A stretch of 64,000 nucleotides of DNA from Levilactobacillus wangkuiensis (lineage in GTDB: Bacteria > Bacillota > Bacilli > Lactobacillales > Lactobacillaceae), in assembly GCF_016861605.1 (NCBI RefSeq), contig NZ_BOLM01000005.1, positions 140,210 to 204,209 on the forward strand. Direction: 5' to 3'. Position numbers and translations under genes: made by a program. Below the pieces are notes generated by a model. That model saw only the letters and a list, made by a program, of their open reading frames with translations. It searched no databases and was not told the DNA's origin. The first letter of the stretch is position 1, and every line of letters begins with the position of its first letter. Of the stretch, positions 51,724 to 61,352 are shown piece by piece.

Positions 51724-51866
51724 ACTAGGACCTCCCTCCAAATCAAGTGACGATAACACAGGGTGTGTTCAAACGACCTACGCTATAAATACCACCAATT
51801 TGAAGAATTTGTTAGAGAAACATAAAAAGAATCACCTGATGATTAATTGACTTTACTTTAGTCACA

Positions 51867-51911
51867 AAAGCCTTACCCAACAACCTAATCCGGTTGCTGG
51901 GTAAGGCATTT
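51867..51911. terminator. Terminator hairpin downstream of dnaD
   Basis: GCCTTACCCAACAACC / GGTTGCTGGGTAAGGC with a 6-base loop and A/T flanks on both sides. It lies about 115 bases past the dnaD stop. Confidence 0.8.
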
Positions 51912-52024
51912 AGTGAGGTATAAAATCTATTTTAACTTGTTCGCTGCAAGTCCCCCAAGGAATGAGGTCCATTGGCAAACTTGCACCTTTTCGTTAGCTA
52001 AATTTCCCCAACACGTCTTCAGAC

Positions 52025-52729
52025 TTAATTATCCGTCAACTTAAAGATTGGCACATCGGGGATCCCCCCGTCCGGTTGCCCATTGGTCGTTGGTTTGGCC
52101 GTGTGTCGGGGTTCCTGCCGTTCCTTTTCCCGTTGGACCTGGGCGGCCGTCTTCAGATTCTTCCGTTCCCAGCTCAACAGGATGCGGTCCATGTATTTCA
52201 GACTGTAGGCCTGACTGAGGACGGCTTCCTTCAAGGCGAGCTGAATCAGCTCTGGGCGATAATGGTCCTGGTCCAACCACTGGGTAATGCTTTCCATTTC
52301 CAGGGGCGATAGCGGCCGGCCAAATTCCGTTTCAATCTGATTGAATACGGCGGAACGGTCATTACTGACGGGGGCCTTGGCCGCCTGCTGGGTGGTCTGA
52401 GCCGCTAATTGACTCAGTTTTTCCGTTAACAATCGAAAGTCGTAGGCGTCCTGCTTCTGGCCGTCGGCACCAATCACGGTCGTAATCGTCATCAATTTGT
52501 GACTGATCATTTCGTGTAGCAATTGGTAAACCTTTTGCTTATCCCAGCCTAAATGAGCCGCCATCTCATCGGCGTCCGGCAGCTTGGTGCCCTGGTCCAT
52601 GTAACGCCGCAACTGGAGGAAGACCAGGAGTTGGTCCGTGGTCATCCCCACCTCGCGAAAGTGATCGAGCAGGTAGTTGGCCACACTGGTCTGACCCGCC
52701 TGCACGTAACGTTGGATAAATTCATCCAT
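52025..52729 (-). CDS. dnaD: DnaD replication initiation protein
   Basis: This 234-residue protein has an N-terminal winged helix (TTDQLLVFLQLRRYMDQGTK, AAHLGWDKQKVYQLLHEM), a linker, and a DnaD/DnaB_2 domain with ITQWLDQDHYRPELIQLALK and YMDRILLSWERKNLKTA. DnaD helps load the replicative helicase in Firmicutes. ATG follows AGGAGGC. It is downstream of aspB by 76 bp; asnS, which normally sits between them, is absent. Confidence 0.92.
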   Translation of the reverse strand: MDEFIQRYVQAGQTSVANYLLDHFREVGMTTDQLLVFLQLRRYMDQGTKLPDADEMAAHLGWDKQKVYQLLHEMISHKLMTITTVIGADGQKQDAYDFRLLTEKLSQLAAQTTQQAAKAPVSNDRSAVFNQIETEFGRPLSPLEMESITQWLDQDHYRPELIQLALKEAVLSQAYSLKYMDRILLSWERKNLKTAAQVQREKERQEPRHTAKPTTNGQPDGGIPDVPIFKLTDN

Positions 52730-52805
52730 GTCGAAGCCTCCTGAAATTTTAGAATGAAAACGACCGAACCCAGCAGTTGCGGTTCGATCGTCAGTTTAAG
52801 TCAAA

Positions 52806-53984
52806 TTAACGTGTCATAAAGTCTTTGAGTCGCGCCATCGCCGTTTCCAACGACTGTAAATCCGTGGCGTAACTCAGCCGAACGTGACTCGGCAGGCCAA
52901 ACGCCTTCCCGGTCACCAAGGCCACGTGCGCCTGGTCCAGGATGGCGGCAACCAACTCATCGGTCGAGGCCAAGCCCTTTAGCTGCACGGCCTCACTCAC
53001 GTCGGGAAATAGGTAAAAGGCCCCCTGGGGTTTGTGGTCCAGTTTGAACCCGGGAATGGCCGTCAGCAACGGATAAATCGTGTCTAACCGTTCCTGGAAG
53101 GCGGCGCGCATCTCGGCAACCGGCGCTTGGTCCCCGGTTAAGGCGGCCAATGCGGCGGCTTGGCTCACGGCGGCAGCGTTACCCGTCATGTGGGACAACA
53201 CCGTCTTCAACGCGTCGATGATCCAGGTTGGCCCAACGGCATAGCCAATCCGCCAACCGGTCATGGCGTAGGTCTTGGAGACCCCGTTGACCAGCACGGT
53301 GTGGTCGGCCACCGCCGCGCCCAGCGTCAGCATGGACGGTGAGGGGTTAGGCCCCGCATAGATCAAGTCGCCGTAAATTTCATCGGCCACAATGATCAGG
53401 TCGTGGGCCACCGCCCAGTCGCCAATTGCCTTCAGCTCAGCCTTGGTGTAGACCAGACCACTGGGATTTTGTGGCGAATTTAACACAATCGCCTTGGTAG
53501 CCGGCGTCACGGCGGCTTCTAACTGTGCCGGGGTGACCTTCAGACTGGCCGTCGGGGCTACCTCAATCGGGTGACCACCGGCCAGCTTGACCTGTTCGCT
53601 ATAGCTGACCCAGTAAGGCGCCGGCAACAAGACATCGTCACCGGGATTCAAGAGGATTTGAAAGAGGGCATACAGCGCCATCTTGGCCCCCGTCGTGATG
53701 ACGACTTGGTCGGCCGTCACCGTGACGTGTTGGGTCGCTAACAAATGGTCGGCCACCGCTTGGCGCAGGGGCAAGACCCCCGCCGTCGCCGTGTAGCCAT
53801 CCACCTGATTGGCCCGAATGGCTGCGATGGTCGCGTCCTTAATGGCTTGGGGCGTCGGGAAGTCCGGCTGACCCACACTTAAATTGATCACATCGACCCC
53901 GGCGTCGCGAAGCTCTTGGGCCCGCTGGCCGGTCTTCAAAGTTGCGGACGGTTGAACCGCCTGCGCCCGATTTGCTAATTGCAT
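52806..53984 (-). CDS. aspB: Aspartate/aromatic aminotransferase, class I
   Basis: This 392-residue PLP enzyme has the lysine motif VNGVSKTYAMTGWRIGYAVG and upstream NSPQNPSGLVYTKAEL and VADEIYGDLIYAG. AspB-type enzymes exchange amino groups between aspartate and glutamate. ATG lies behind GAGGAGTG. In the conserved dinG-ypmB-aspB order. Confidence 0.9.
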   Translation of the reverse strand: MQLANRAQAVQPSATLKTGQRAQELRDAGVDVINLSVGQPDFPTPQAIKDATIAAIRANQVDGYTATAGVLPLRQAVADHLLATQHVTVTADQVVITTGAKMALYALFQILLNPGDDVLLPAPYWVSYSEQVKLAGGHPIEVAPTASLKVTPAQLEAAVTPATKAIVLNSPQNPSGLVYTKAELKAIGDWAVAHDLIIVADEIYGDLIYAGPNPSPSMLTLGAAVADHTVLVNGVSKTYAMTGWRIGYAVGPTWIIDALKTVLSHMTGNAAAVSQAAALAALTGDQAPVAEMRAAFQERLDTIYPLLTAIPGFKLDHKPQGAFYLFPDVSEAVQLKGLASTDELVAAILDQAHVALVTGKAFGLPSHVRLSYATDLQSLETAMARLKDFMTR

Positions 53985-54008
53985 CCACGCACACTCCTCA
54001 CCACAAAC

Positions 54009-54512
54009 TTAAATATTTGAAATCTGTTGGAGCACCTTCCCGTTAGAATACTGGAAGGTGATGTAGCACAATTTACCACTCTTATTTAAATAGCTGACCT
54101 GCCAAGCGGGCTTGCCGTTAAAGACACACATTGCTGCGGACAAGACCTTCTTGGGGTTCTTGTTCCAGACCTGTTGCAACACCGTGTTCCGTGAAAGACC
54201 GGCACTCTTCTTAAGCACCGTCACGTCCTTACCGGTCTTCGGCACGATGGCGTACACGTCCTGGTTGGCCTTGTTCTTACCGGCAACCGTGTAGTACGTG
54301 GTGTCCAGGTTCGTCCAGTAAAACTGGCTGGTACTGGTCAAATGACCGGATTTTTTAGCGACAGATTCCGCGTAAGCCTGGTTCTGACTCAGCGGCTTGG
54401 TGGCCTTGTTCACCATGTAAGCCCCCGTAATCAGAATAACCAGAATCACGAGCAGAATGCTCAGCAATACCCAATGATGGGGTCGCTGGCGTCGTTGATA
54501 CTGTTGTCTCAT
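54009..54512 (-). CDS. ypmB: YpmB-like protein (DUF5590)
   Basis: This 167-residue protein has one N-terminal membrane helix (HWVLLSILLVILVILITGAY) and an external domain with the YpmB pattern (TTYYTVAGKNKANQDVYAIV, KPAWQVSYLNKSGKLCYITF), related to PepSY-like folds. The function is unknown. It lies between dinG and aspB as in Bacillus. Confidence 0.88.
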   Translation of the reverse strand: MRQQYQRRQRPHHWVLLSILLVILVILITGAYMVNKATKPLSQNQAYAESVAKKSGHLTSTSQFYWTNLDTTYYTVAGKNKANQDVYAIVPKTGKDVTVLKKSAGLSRNTVLQQVWNKNPKKVLSAAMCVFNGKPAWQVSYLNKSGKLCYITFQYSNGKVLQQISNI

Positions 54513-54561
54513 CAATTTTCCATCGGTCTCCCTTGTCTAATTTCACTCTTTTTCAATTATA

Positions 54562-57402
54562 TCAAACTTCGGGTGGCGTCACGGGATTGTCCGGTTTATT
54601 TTCGAAAAAATTAACTAAACCTTGCGCAATGGCGCTGGCATCCCCCGTCGTCTGCGGCAGTTCGGCCGGCAACGCCCGTAAAATACTTTGCCCGTAATGT
54701 TTCTCGAGCAACCGTTGATCCAAAATGACCACGGCCCCGCGGTCATGCGGCGTCCGAATCAGCCGGCCAATTCCTTGGCGCAGCTTCAACGTCGCTGCTG
54801 GCAGGGCGGCACTATAGAATGGATTCTTCCCGGCCGCCTCGAGCCGCGCGTAATTGGCCTTGACGAAGACCCGGTCAGGCGAGTCAAATGGCAGGCGCGT
54901 CACGATCAACAATTCCAGTTGTTCCGCCGGCAGGTCGATACCCTCCCAAAAGCTGGCTGCCCCCAGGAGAATGGCGCCGTGACTGGTGGCAAACCGTTTG
55001 GCGATCCGTTCACGACTGCCGCTGATGCCCTGCGCAAAGATTTCGCGCTTGGCAAATTCCGGCTGCGCACAGAGTTGTTGGTAGACCTGTTCGATCACGC
55101 TGAGCGAGTTGAACAGCACTAACGTCTGCTTATCCACCGCCCCCGCTAGCTGGCTAATCGCCGCCGTCAGGTAGGTCACGTAATCGGCCGGGGCAATGCG
55201 ACTCAGGTTCGGGCCGGCATCGCTGATAAAGAGTTCCGCCTGGTTCGCGTAGTCAAAGCTGGAGCGCATCCGGTGCGTCACCGTTTTCTCGCGGTCCAGG
55301 TCAAATTGGTCGAGGACGTACTGCGACCGGCCGGAGGAGAACAACGTCCCCCCGGTCAGGAGAACTGGTTGGAAGCCGGCGTATAAATGGTTGCGCAGGA
55401 ACCCTTCCGTGGCTAACAGGCCACTCGCCAGTTGGAGACTGTTGCGGTCACCCACGTGGTTGATGGTCAGCCAGAAGAGACTGGCCGGGGCCTGCTCGAC
55501 CACCTGCCGTAGAATCATTAACAGCCGACTCATTTGGTCGTCAAATAAGTGAATCCGGGTGTCGACCTGTTCAAACAGGTAACGTTCGGACGCCGCAAAC
55601 CGTTCGCTCTGTTGGTCAAAGCGGTGACGCAGGTCATTCAGGGCTGCCAACAAGTCGTCGGTCGCCGTGGTGGCGGTGGCCATGGCCGACCCCTTAGCCA
55701 GCTCATCGGCCAGGTCCGCCGCTGGAATCAGCTCTTCAATAATTTGATTGTGATTGTTGGGGCGTTTAGCCGCTAAAAACCGCAAGAACAGGTGGTTGAC
55801 TAACTCATTCAACGCTGTTTCTAGAGTCTCGCTGGCGGCCAAAATACCGTGCAGCGTGCCCACGGCCCCGGCATCTCCGGCAAATAAATCGAGGAGGCTC
55901 GGACCGGTCTCACGACTAATATCGCGGTCGATATGGTGCAGTTCATTAATCAATTGGGCAAATTTCACCTGGGTCCGCCGCTGTTTCAGCGTGCTGTCCG
56001 GTAAATGTTGGGCCTCATCGACCACCAAGTATGGCCGGTGCAGGCGTTCGCCCAGGTCCAGCGCATGCTCACTCAAGTAAGCGTGATTGACAATGACAAA
56101 CTGGGCCTGTTCCATGCGTTGGTCCCGACGCCGCAAGAAATCATCCGCGTAAAATGGATTGTCCGCGGTGACCGACCCCTCGTGGATAATTTCCTGAAAG
56201 TATGGCGCCCGGTACGTGGCCAGGTGTAATTCGTCTAGATCTCCGGTCGTGGTCATGGTCAACCACACCAGCAGGCGTAGCTTCAAGAGTTGCGTTTGCT
56301 TGGACACCTCGGCCACCTTTAACGTGGTTGCGAAGCGCTGGAGGTCCAGGTAGTGGCGACTCCCCTTGACCAGCACGGCGTTCACGGGGAACGGCACGAT
56401 GGACTTTAGGAGTGGCAGCGTTTGGTCAAGCAACTGTTCTTGTAACAGCGTCGTGGCCGTACTAATGACCACGGGCCGTCCCGTTTGCCCCAAATAGGCC
56501 ATGGGCAGCATGTAGCCGAGACTCTTTCCGATACCGGTCGGCGCCTCAACGATCATCTGCTTGACGGGGTGGCGGTCACCCTCGGCGTAGTTGTTGTAAA
56601 TGTAGTTCATCATCTTGGCTTGTTCCGGCCGCCATTCCAGGTTGTCCGGCATCAGCTTTTGTTTTTGCTTCTTAGTCTTCGGATACTTGCTGGGCTCGGC
56701 CAGCGTGGTCGGGGCATCACTCCCCGGTTTACGCAGAGCCAAGCCGTTTTTCACGTAAAGATAATCCGGCAACTTGCGCGGCTGTTGTTCATTCAGTCCC
56801 CGTGCCACGTCAAAAAGAGCCGCCGTTTGTAGCGGTAGTTCCGGATGCAGATCAATCATGCGTTGCAGCGTCACCTGTGGCAGTGCCCGCAACCGCCGAA
56901 ACAGAAAAATAAAAAGTTCCGCCGTGGCACTGGCATCGCTGTCCGCAGAGTGCGGATTATCGTGTTCAATGTTAAACAAGCCACTCAGGTCTCGCAGCCG
57001 AAAACTAGCGGCCGTGGGCAAGAGAATTTGACTCAGGGACACCGTGTCCAACGCTTCAATCGTCAGCTCTGGATAGCCGACGCGACTGAATTCTGCGTTA
57101 ATAAAGGGTAAATCAAAATTGACGTTGTGGGCCACGAAGACCGTGTTCGTCAACAGACTGTAAAGGGTCCCGGCCACGTCGTCAAACAGCGGCGCGTGTC
57201 GAACCCGGCGATTCGTGATTCCCGTCAAGCGGGTAATGGCTTGGGGAATCTCTCTGAGCGGATTCACGTCCGTCTCAAAATGATTAATAATTTGATTATG
57301 CTGGACGAAGACGCACCCAATCTGGATAATGCGGTCGCCATCTGTCACACTGGTTCCGGTCGTCTCAATATCGACTACCGCGTAAACCGTGTCTTTATCC
57401 AT
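54562..57402 (-). CDS. dinG: DinG-family helicase with N-terminal exonuclease domain
   Basis: This 946-residue protein has a DnaQ-like 3'-5' exonuclease domain at about residues 1-170 (VVDIETTGTSVTDGDR, VFVAHNVNFDLPFINAEF, HSADSDASATAELF), then an XPD/DinG-like helicase with Walker A VEAPTGIGKSLGYMLP, DEAH-type VVDEAQHLPD and motif VI LRQGIGRLIRTPHDRGAVVI. The four-cysteine iron-sulphur cluster of E. coli DinG is not seen, as expected for Firmicute forms. It heads the dinG-ypmB-aspB-dnaD block. Confidence 0.93.
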   Translation of the reverse strand: MDKDTVYAVVDIETTGTSVTDGDRIIQIGCVFVQHNQIINHFETDVNPLREIPQAITRLTGITNRRVRHAPLFDDVAGTLYSLLTNTVFVAHNVNFDLPFINAEFSRVGYPELTIEALDTVSLSQILLPTAASFRLRDLSGLFNIEHDNPHSADSDASATAELFIFLFRRLRALPQVTLQRMIDLHPELPLQTAALFDVARGLNEQQPRKLPDYLYVKNGLALRKPGSDAPTTLAEPSKYPKTKKQKQKLMPDNLEWRPEQAKMMNYIYNNYAEGDRHPVKQMIVEAPTGIGKSLGYMLPMAYLGQTGRPVVISTATTLLQEQLLDQTLPLLKSIVPFPVNAVLVKGSRHYLDLQRFATTLKVAEVSKQTQLLKLRLLVWLTMTTTGDLDELHLATYRAPYFQEIIHEGSVTADNPFYADDFLRRRDQRMEQAQFVIVNHAYLSEHALDLGERLHRPYLVVDEAQHLPDSTLKQRRTQVKFAQLINELHHIDRDISRETGPSLLDLFAGDAGAVGTLHGILAASETLETALNELVNHLFLRFLAAKRPNNHNQIIEELIPAADLADELAKGSAMATATTATDDLLAALNDLRHRFDQQSERFAASERYLFEQVDTRIHLFDDQMSRLLMILRQVVEQAPASLFWLTINHVGDRNSLQLASGLLATEGFLRNHLYAGFQPVLLTGGTLFSSGRSQYVLDQFDLDREKTVTHRMRSSFDYANQAELFISDAGPNLSRIAPADYVTYLTAAISQLAGAVDKQTLVLFNSLSVIEQVYQQLCAQPEFAKREIFAQGISGSRERIAKRFATSHGAILLGAASFWEGIDLPAEQLELLIVTRLPFDSPDRVFVKANYARLEAAGKNPFYSAALPAATLKLRQGIGRLIRTPHDRGAVVILDQRLLEKHYGQSILRALPAELPQTTGDASAIAQGLVNFFENKPDNPVTPPEV

Positions 57403-57576
57403 ATATGCTCACCAATTTCTGCACAATTTGCGATAATAACTGGCACTATGATACACCACTTACGCCGCCAACGCCACGACTGACTGCGCCATTGGCTAAA
57501 TTTTCGTGAAATGTTTACTTTGGTGGTTCTGGCGCCTCCGGAATAGAAAAAATGAAAAGCAACTAATTGTTGACAG

Positions 57577-57770
57577 GCCGTTCCCGCCGGTGGGATCAAG
57601 GTGCCCTGCTGTGGGGTCGGTTCCAGCCTGAGAAACGGGCTTCCACCTCGACTTTGAGCCTGAAATTCACAGTCTCAAAGGTCGTCCCATGCTCTAAGCT
57701 GAGAAAAACCACTCAGCTAAGACCATCGACACAGCTGGTCACCTTGGCCCACCTCTGGTCACTCTACATA
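57577..57770 (-). repeat. Structured intergenic element, copy 11 (type B)
   Basis: Edges CCGTTCCCGCCGGTGGGATC and CCACCTCTGGTCAC. Core: GGTTCCAGCC...GGGCTTCCACC (GGT/ACC flanks), CTTTGAG/CTCAAAG and GCTCTAAGCTGAG/CTCAGCTAAGACC. Inverted relative to copy 7 and very similar to it. Upstream of dinG. Confidence 0.7.
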
Positions 57771-57944
57771 GATCATTCATTTTCTCCATCCCTACGGCGA
57801 ACATCCTCGGTAACCATTACGCAAATTTCCCCACCGACTGCTGTCAGTCTATCAGGTTTCTATTCTCTAGCTGGACAAAACGTTTGGGTTGCATTCAACG
57901 TGACCTAATGGAAATTAACGCGATAGCTGGTGGTCTCTCAGGAT

Positions 57945-57998
57945 GCCGGCGCCCCGTCCATCATGGTCCATTCTGGAGGCACTAGCAACGACCAATTT
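57945..57998 (+). repeat. Structured intergenic element, edge fragment
   Basis: GCGCCCCGTCCATCATGGTC then CATTCTGGAGGCACTAGCAA resembles only the 3' edge of type A elements (GGAGGCGCTACCAACGAC). The rest is missing. Confidence 0.4.
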
Positions 57999-58151
57999 CT
58001 AAGTAACTGGATTAGCAGGCAAACTTTCTATAGAAAGGGTTAATTTTTCGTCGATTTCCGGATTTTGACTGCCAAAGCTAGCGCAACGCCAATCAGTAGA
58101 GTATGATATTTTTTGGTAAGTAAATTCGATGCAGAAAGTGAGCGAGATAAC

Positions 58152-59099
58152 TTGGGTAGAACGGCAATCGGTAAAAGTAATGCCAAAATTATTCTCATTG
58201 GGGACCATAGCGTGGTGTACGGCCAGCCGGCCATTGCGTTACCCCTGCCCTCAGTCACGACTCAGGTGGTCATGCGTACTGCCAACAACGGCCAGACCAT
58301 TACCAGTCGTTACTTTGACGGGCCCATCGCTCAAATGGGACAAAACTTAGCGGGCGTGGCGGCCCTGATCACGACGTTGCTCGACCGGTTCGACGGTCAA
58401 ACGACCCCATTTACCATGGCCATCACCAGTGATCTCCCCGCCGAACGCGGGATGGGGTCCTCCGCTGCCGTGGCCGTGGCCATCACGCGCGCCATGTACC
58501 GCTTCTTCCAGCGCCCCCTCAACCGCGAGCTATTGCTGAGCACGGTTGATATCGCTGAAAAAATTACGCACGGGAATCCCAGCGGCATTGACGCCGCCAC
58601 CGTCAGCTCCGACGTGCCCATCTGGTTCGTCCCCCGCCAGGAAACGTTACAGATTCCCTTTACCCTGCGCGGCTACCTGGTCATCGCCGACAGCGGCATC
58701 AAGGGTCAAACGGGTCAGGCCGTGGCCGCAGTTGCCCGGCGGAAGATGGCCTTCCCCCAGGAGACTACGCAACAGATTCAACGTCTCGGCGAACTCAGCC
58801 ACCAGGCCCGCATTGCCTTAGCCACCCCCGATTTGATGCATCTCGGTCAGATCATGACGGACGCGCAACGGCAATTAAAGGGACTAGGCGTCAGTTCACC
58901 TGAGCTAGACAAGTTGACCCAAGTGGCTTGCCAAAACGGCGCCTTAGGGGCAAAATTGACCGGTGGCGGTATGGGTGGCTGCTTGATTGCCCTCTGTCCC
59001 GATTTAGCCACGACCCACCAAGTTGAAGATCACCTACGAGCTGCCGGCGCCACGGAAACGTGGACGGAGGCTTTTAACCTTGAGGAGGAACACCAATGA
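58152..59099 (+). CDS. mvk: Mevalonate kinase
   Basis: This GHMP kinase of about 315 residues has NAKIILIGDHSVVYGQPAIA at the start, the ATP loop ERGMGSSAAVAVAITRA, and GAKLTGGGMGGCLIAL. It phosphorylates mevalonate, the first of three kinase/decarboxylase steps to isopentenyl diphosphate. There is no ATG at the right place: TTG 58152 gives a family-like N terminus; TTG 58113 is also open, and ATG 58129 is in the wrong frame. The usual GEHAVVYG reads GDHSVVYG. Its stop overlaps mvaD by ATGA. Confidence 0.88.
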   Translation: MGRTAIGKSNAKIILIGDHSVVYGQPAIALPLPSVTTQVVMRTANNGQTITSRYFDGPIAQMGQNLAGVAALITTLLDRFDGQTTPFTMAITSDLPAERGMGSSAAVAVAITRAMYRFFQRPLNRELLLSTVDIAEKITHGNPSGIDAATVSSDVPIWFVPRQETLQIPFTLRGYLVIADSGIKGQTGQAVAAVARRKMAFPQETTQQIQRLGELSHQARIALATPDLMHLGQIMTDAQRQLKGLGVSSPELDKLTQVACQNGALGAKLTGGGMGGCLIALCPDLATTHQVEDHLRAAGATETWTEAFNLEEEHQ

Positions 59100-60067
59100 C
59101 AGCGGTCACCGCAAGAGCGCACACCAACATCGCCCTGGTCAAATATTGGGGCAAGGCCGACACCAAGCTGATGCTGCCGCAAACCAGCAGTCTATCGCTA
59201 ACACTGGACCAATTCTACACGGATACGACGGTCGACTTTGTGAGCGACCTGACCGCTGACGAAGTGGTGTTAAATGGCCAGGTACTGACCCCCACGGCCA
59301 GTCAAAAGGTCCGCCACGTGCTGGACCTGGTTCGCCAACAAAGCGGTGAGACGCGGTTTGCACGGGTCAACTCGACCAATCACGTGCCAACCGCGGCCGG
59401 TTTAGCTAGCTCTGCCTCCGCCTTTGCGGCCTTGGCCGGCGCAGCTAGCCGCGCGGCAGGCCTCACGCTGTCACGCACGGACCTGTCCCGGTTGGCCCGG
59501 CGTGGCTCTGGTTCTGCGACCCGGTCCGTCTTTGGGGGTTTCGTGGAGTGGCAAGCCGGCACCGACGACGCGACCTCGTTGGCTGTACCGTTTCAGGAAC
59601 AGGTCGACTGGCCGATTGCCATGGTCGCCCTGGTTTTGGACCCACGCCATAAGAAGGTCAGCTCCACGCAGGGGATGCAAAGTAGTGTGACCACGTCGCC
59701 CTACTATCCGGCCTGGAAAACGGTGGTGGCCGATGACTTAGCGGCCATCAAGCCGGCTATCTTGGCCCAAGACTTCACCACGACTGGTGAGATTCTGGAA
59801 GCTAACGCCATGCGGATGCACGCCCTGACGTTGAGTGCCAACCCACCGTTCAGCTACTTTAACGGCGAGAGCCTAGCCACCATGCAAACGGTCCGTGATC
59901 TGCGGGCCAGCGGCGTACCCTGTTACTACACGCTGGATGCCGGCCCCAACGTAAAGGTCTTCTGCCAAGAAGCCGACCTCCCCGCCGTCACGACGCGCTT
60001 GGCCGCCCAATTTGGCGCCGACCAGGTCATCGTGGCCCATCCCGGACCCGGCATTGCTTTTCTTTAA
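59096..60067 (+). CDS. mvaD: Diphosphomevalonate decarboxylase
   Basis: This 323-residue GHMP-type enzyme converts diphosphomevalonate to isopentenyl diphosphate. Family marks: ARAHTNIALVKYWGKADTKL, PTAAGLASSASAFAALAGAA and RRGSGSATRSVFGGFVEWQ. ATG lies behind GAGGAGG in the end of mvk, with an ATGA overlap, so mvk and mvaD are coupled. Confidence 0.95.
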   Translation: MTAVTARAHTNIALVKYWGKADTKLMLPQTSSLSLTLDQFYTDTTVDFVSDLTADEVVLNGQVLTPTASQKVRHVLDLVRQQSGETRFARVNSTNHVPTAAGLASSASAFAALAGAASRAAGLTLSRTDLSRLARRGSGSATRSVFGGFVEWQAGTDDATSLAVPFQEQVDWPIAMVALVLDPRHKKVSSTQGMQSSVTTSPYYPAWKTVVADDLAAIKPAILAQDFTTTGEILEANAMRMHALTLSANPPFSYFNGESLATMQTVRDLRASGVPCYYTLDAGPNVKVFCQEADLPAVTTRLAAQFGADQVIVAHPGPGIAFL

Positions 60068-60171
60068 AGTCATTTAGACAGGGCTGAGTGTTAGAATTCC
60101 GTTCAAGATCAGCCACCAGCTAAATGCATACTTAATTAATACTGAGATTTAATCATAGTACCCAGAACATG

Positions 60172-60200
60172 TTGCACTACTTTTCACCAGCCCGGAGGCA
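60172..60200 (+). repeat. Structured intergenic element, edge fragment
   Basis: ACTTTTCACCAGCCCGGAGG then CACTGAC equals the 3' arm of the type A outer stem. The matching 5' arm is not found, so this is a remnant inside the mevalonate operon, between mvaD and pmk. Confidence 0.55.
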
Positions 60201-60265
60201 CTGACTCCCTCACATTAAAAACCTGATTCACCTAAAAGATTTGTCACAGAAGGGACCTGATTTTT

Positions 60266-61339
60266 TTGATTTCCGCGCAAGCACCCGGAAAACTTTATAT
60301 CGCTGGCGAATACGCCGTGGTCGAACCTGGTTACCCGGCAATTATTGTTGCCCTCAATCAGTTCGTCACCGTCACCATTACCCCCAGCCAGGACTACGGG
60401 CGGATCGCGTCCAAACAGTACCAGGAAAACTCGTTGTACTGGCAGCGTCAAGGCAGCGAACTCGTCTTTGACAACCGCGATAACCCGTTTCATTACATCC
60501 TTTCGGCCATTCGGTTGACCGAACAGTACGCTCAAGCGCTGGGCAAGCCGCTGGCAATGTATCACCTGAACGTCAACAGCGACCTCGACAGCGCCGACGG
60601 CAAGAAGTACGGCCTCGGTTCCTCCGCTGCCGTTACCGTCGCCACCGTTAAGGCCCTCTGCCAATTTTACGATATTCAAATGAGCAAGGACCGCCTCTTC
60701 AAACTGGCCGCCATTGCCCATTTAGACGTGCAAGGCAACGGCTCCTTGGGGGACATTGCGGCTTCCGTTTACGGCGGCTGGATTGCCTACCAGGCCTTCG
60801 ACCGCGACTGGTTAGCCTCCGCACGACGCGAGCTCACCCTGGAACAGTTGCTCGACACCGACTGGCCCGGCTTGCAAATTGAACTCCTGACGCCACCAGA
60901 ATCGCTACGACTGATGATTGGCTGGACCGGGACCCCCGCCTCGACCTCCCATCTAGTCGACAAGATTGCCCTGTTCAAGGCGACCCGCCGCAAGGACTAC
61001 CATGCCTTTCTTCGTGAAAGTCGCGAGTGCCTGCAGCGGATGATTCAAGGGTTCCACGACCAAGACCTCGATGCCATTCAACACGAAATCGCCGTTAACC
61101 GCGATTTGTTAAACCGCTTGGCCTGCCTGAGTCACGTCACGATCGAAACCACCCTGCTGAAGACCATGTGTGACATCGCCGTGCATATCGGTGGTGCCGC
61201 CAAGTCTTCTGGTGCCGGTGGTGGAGACTGCGGCATCGTCATCATCAACGCCGCCAAAGACCTCGCCCGGTTACTCAAGGAATGGGAAACGCGCGGCATC
61301 GAGCCGCTGAAGCTGAACGTCCACCACGTTATCGAATAA
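60266..61339 (+). CDS. pmk: Phosphomevalonate kinase
   Basis: This 357-residue GHMP kinase has [20 protein letters not shown] at the N terminus, the ATP loop [19 protein letters not shown], and a final [15 protein letters not shown]. It makes diphosphomevalonate. The start is TTG 60266 with an AAGGGACC site upstream. About 200 bp with an element remnant separate it from mvaD; fni follows after 13 bases. Confidence 0.94.
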   Translation: MISAQAPGKLYIAGEYAVVEPGYPAIIVALNQFVTVTITPSQDYGRIASKQYQENSLYWQRQGSELVFDNRDNPFHYILSAIRLTEQYAQALGKPLAMYHLNVNSDLDSADGKKYGLGSSAAVTVATVKALCQFYDIQMSKDRLFKLAAIAHLDVQGNGSLGDIAASVYGGWIAYQAFDRDWLASARRELTLEQLLDTDWPGLQIELLTPPESLRLMIGWTGTPASTSHLVDKIALFKATRRKDYHAFLRESRECLQRMIQGFHDQDLDAIQHEIAVNRDLLNRLACLSHVTIETTLLKTMCDIAVHIGGAAKSSGAGGGDCGIVIINAAKDLARLLKEWETRGIEPLKLNVHHVIE

Positions 61340-61352
61340 GGAGCACACACTT

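Noticed and set aside
58129..58350. ATG-initiated 73-codon frame at the start of mvk
   Set aside because: It is out of phase with the GHMP kinase frame and has no features; mvk more likely uses TTG 58152.
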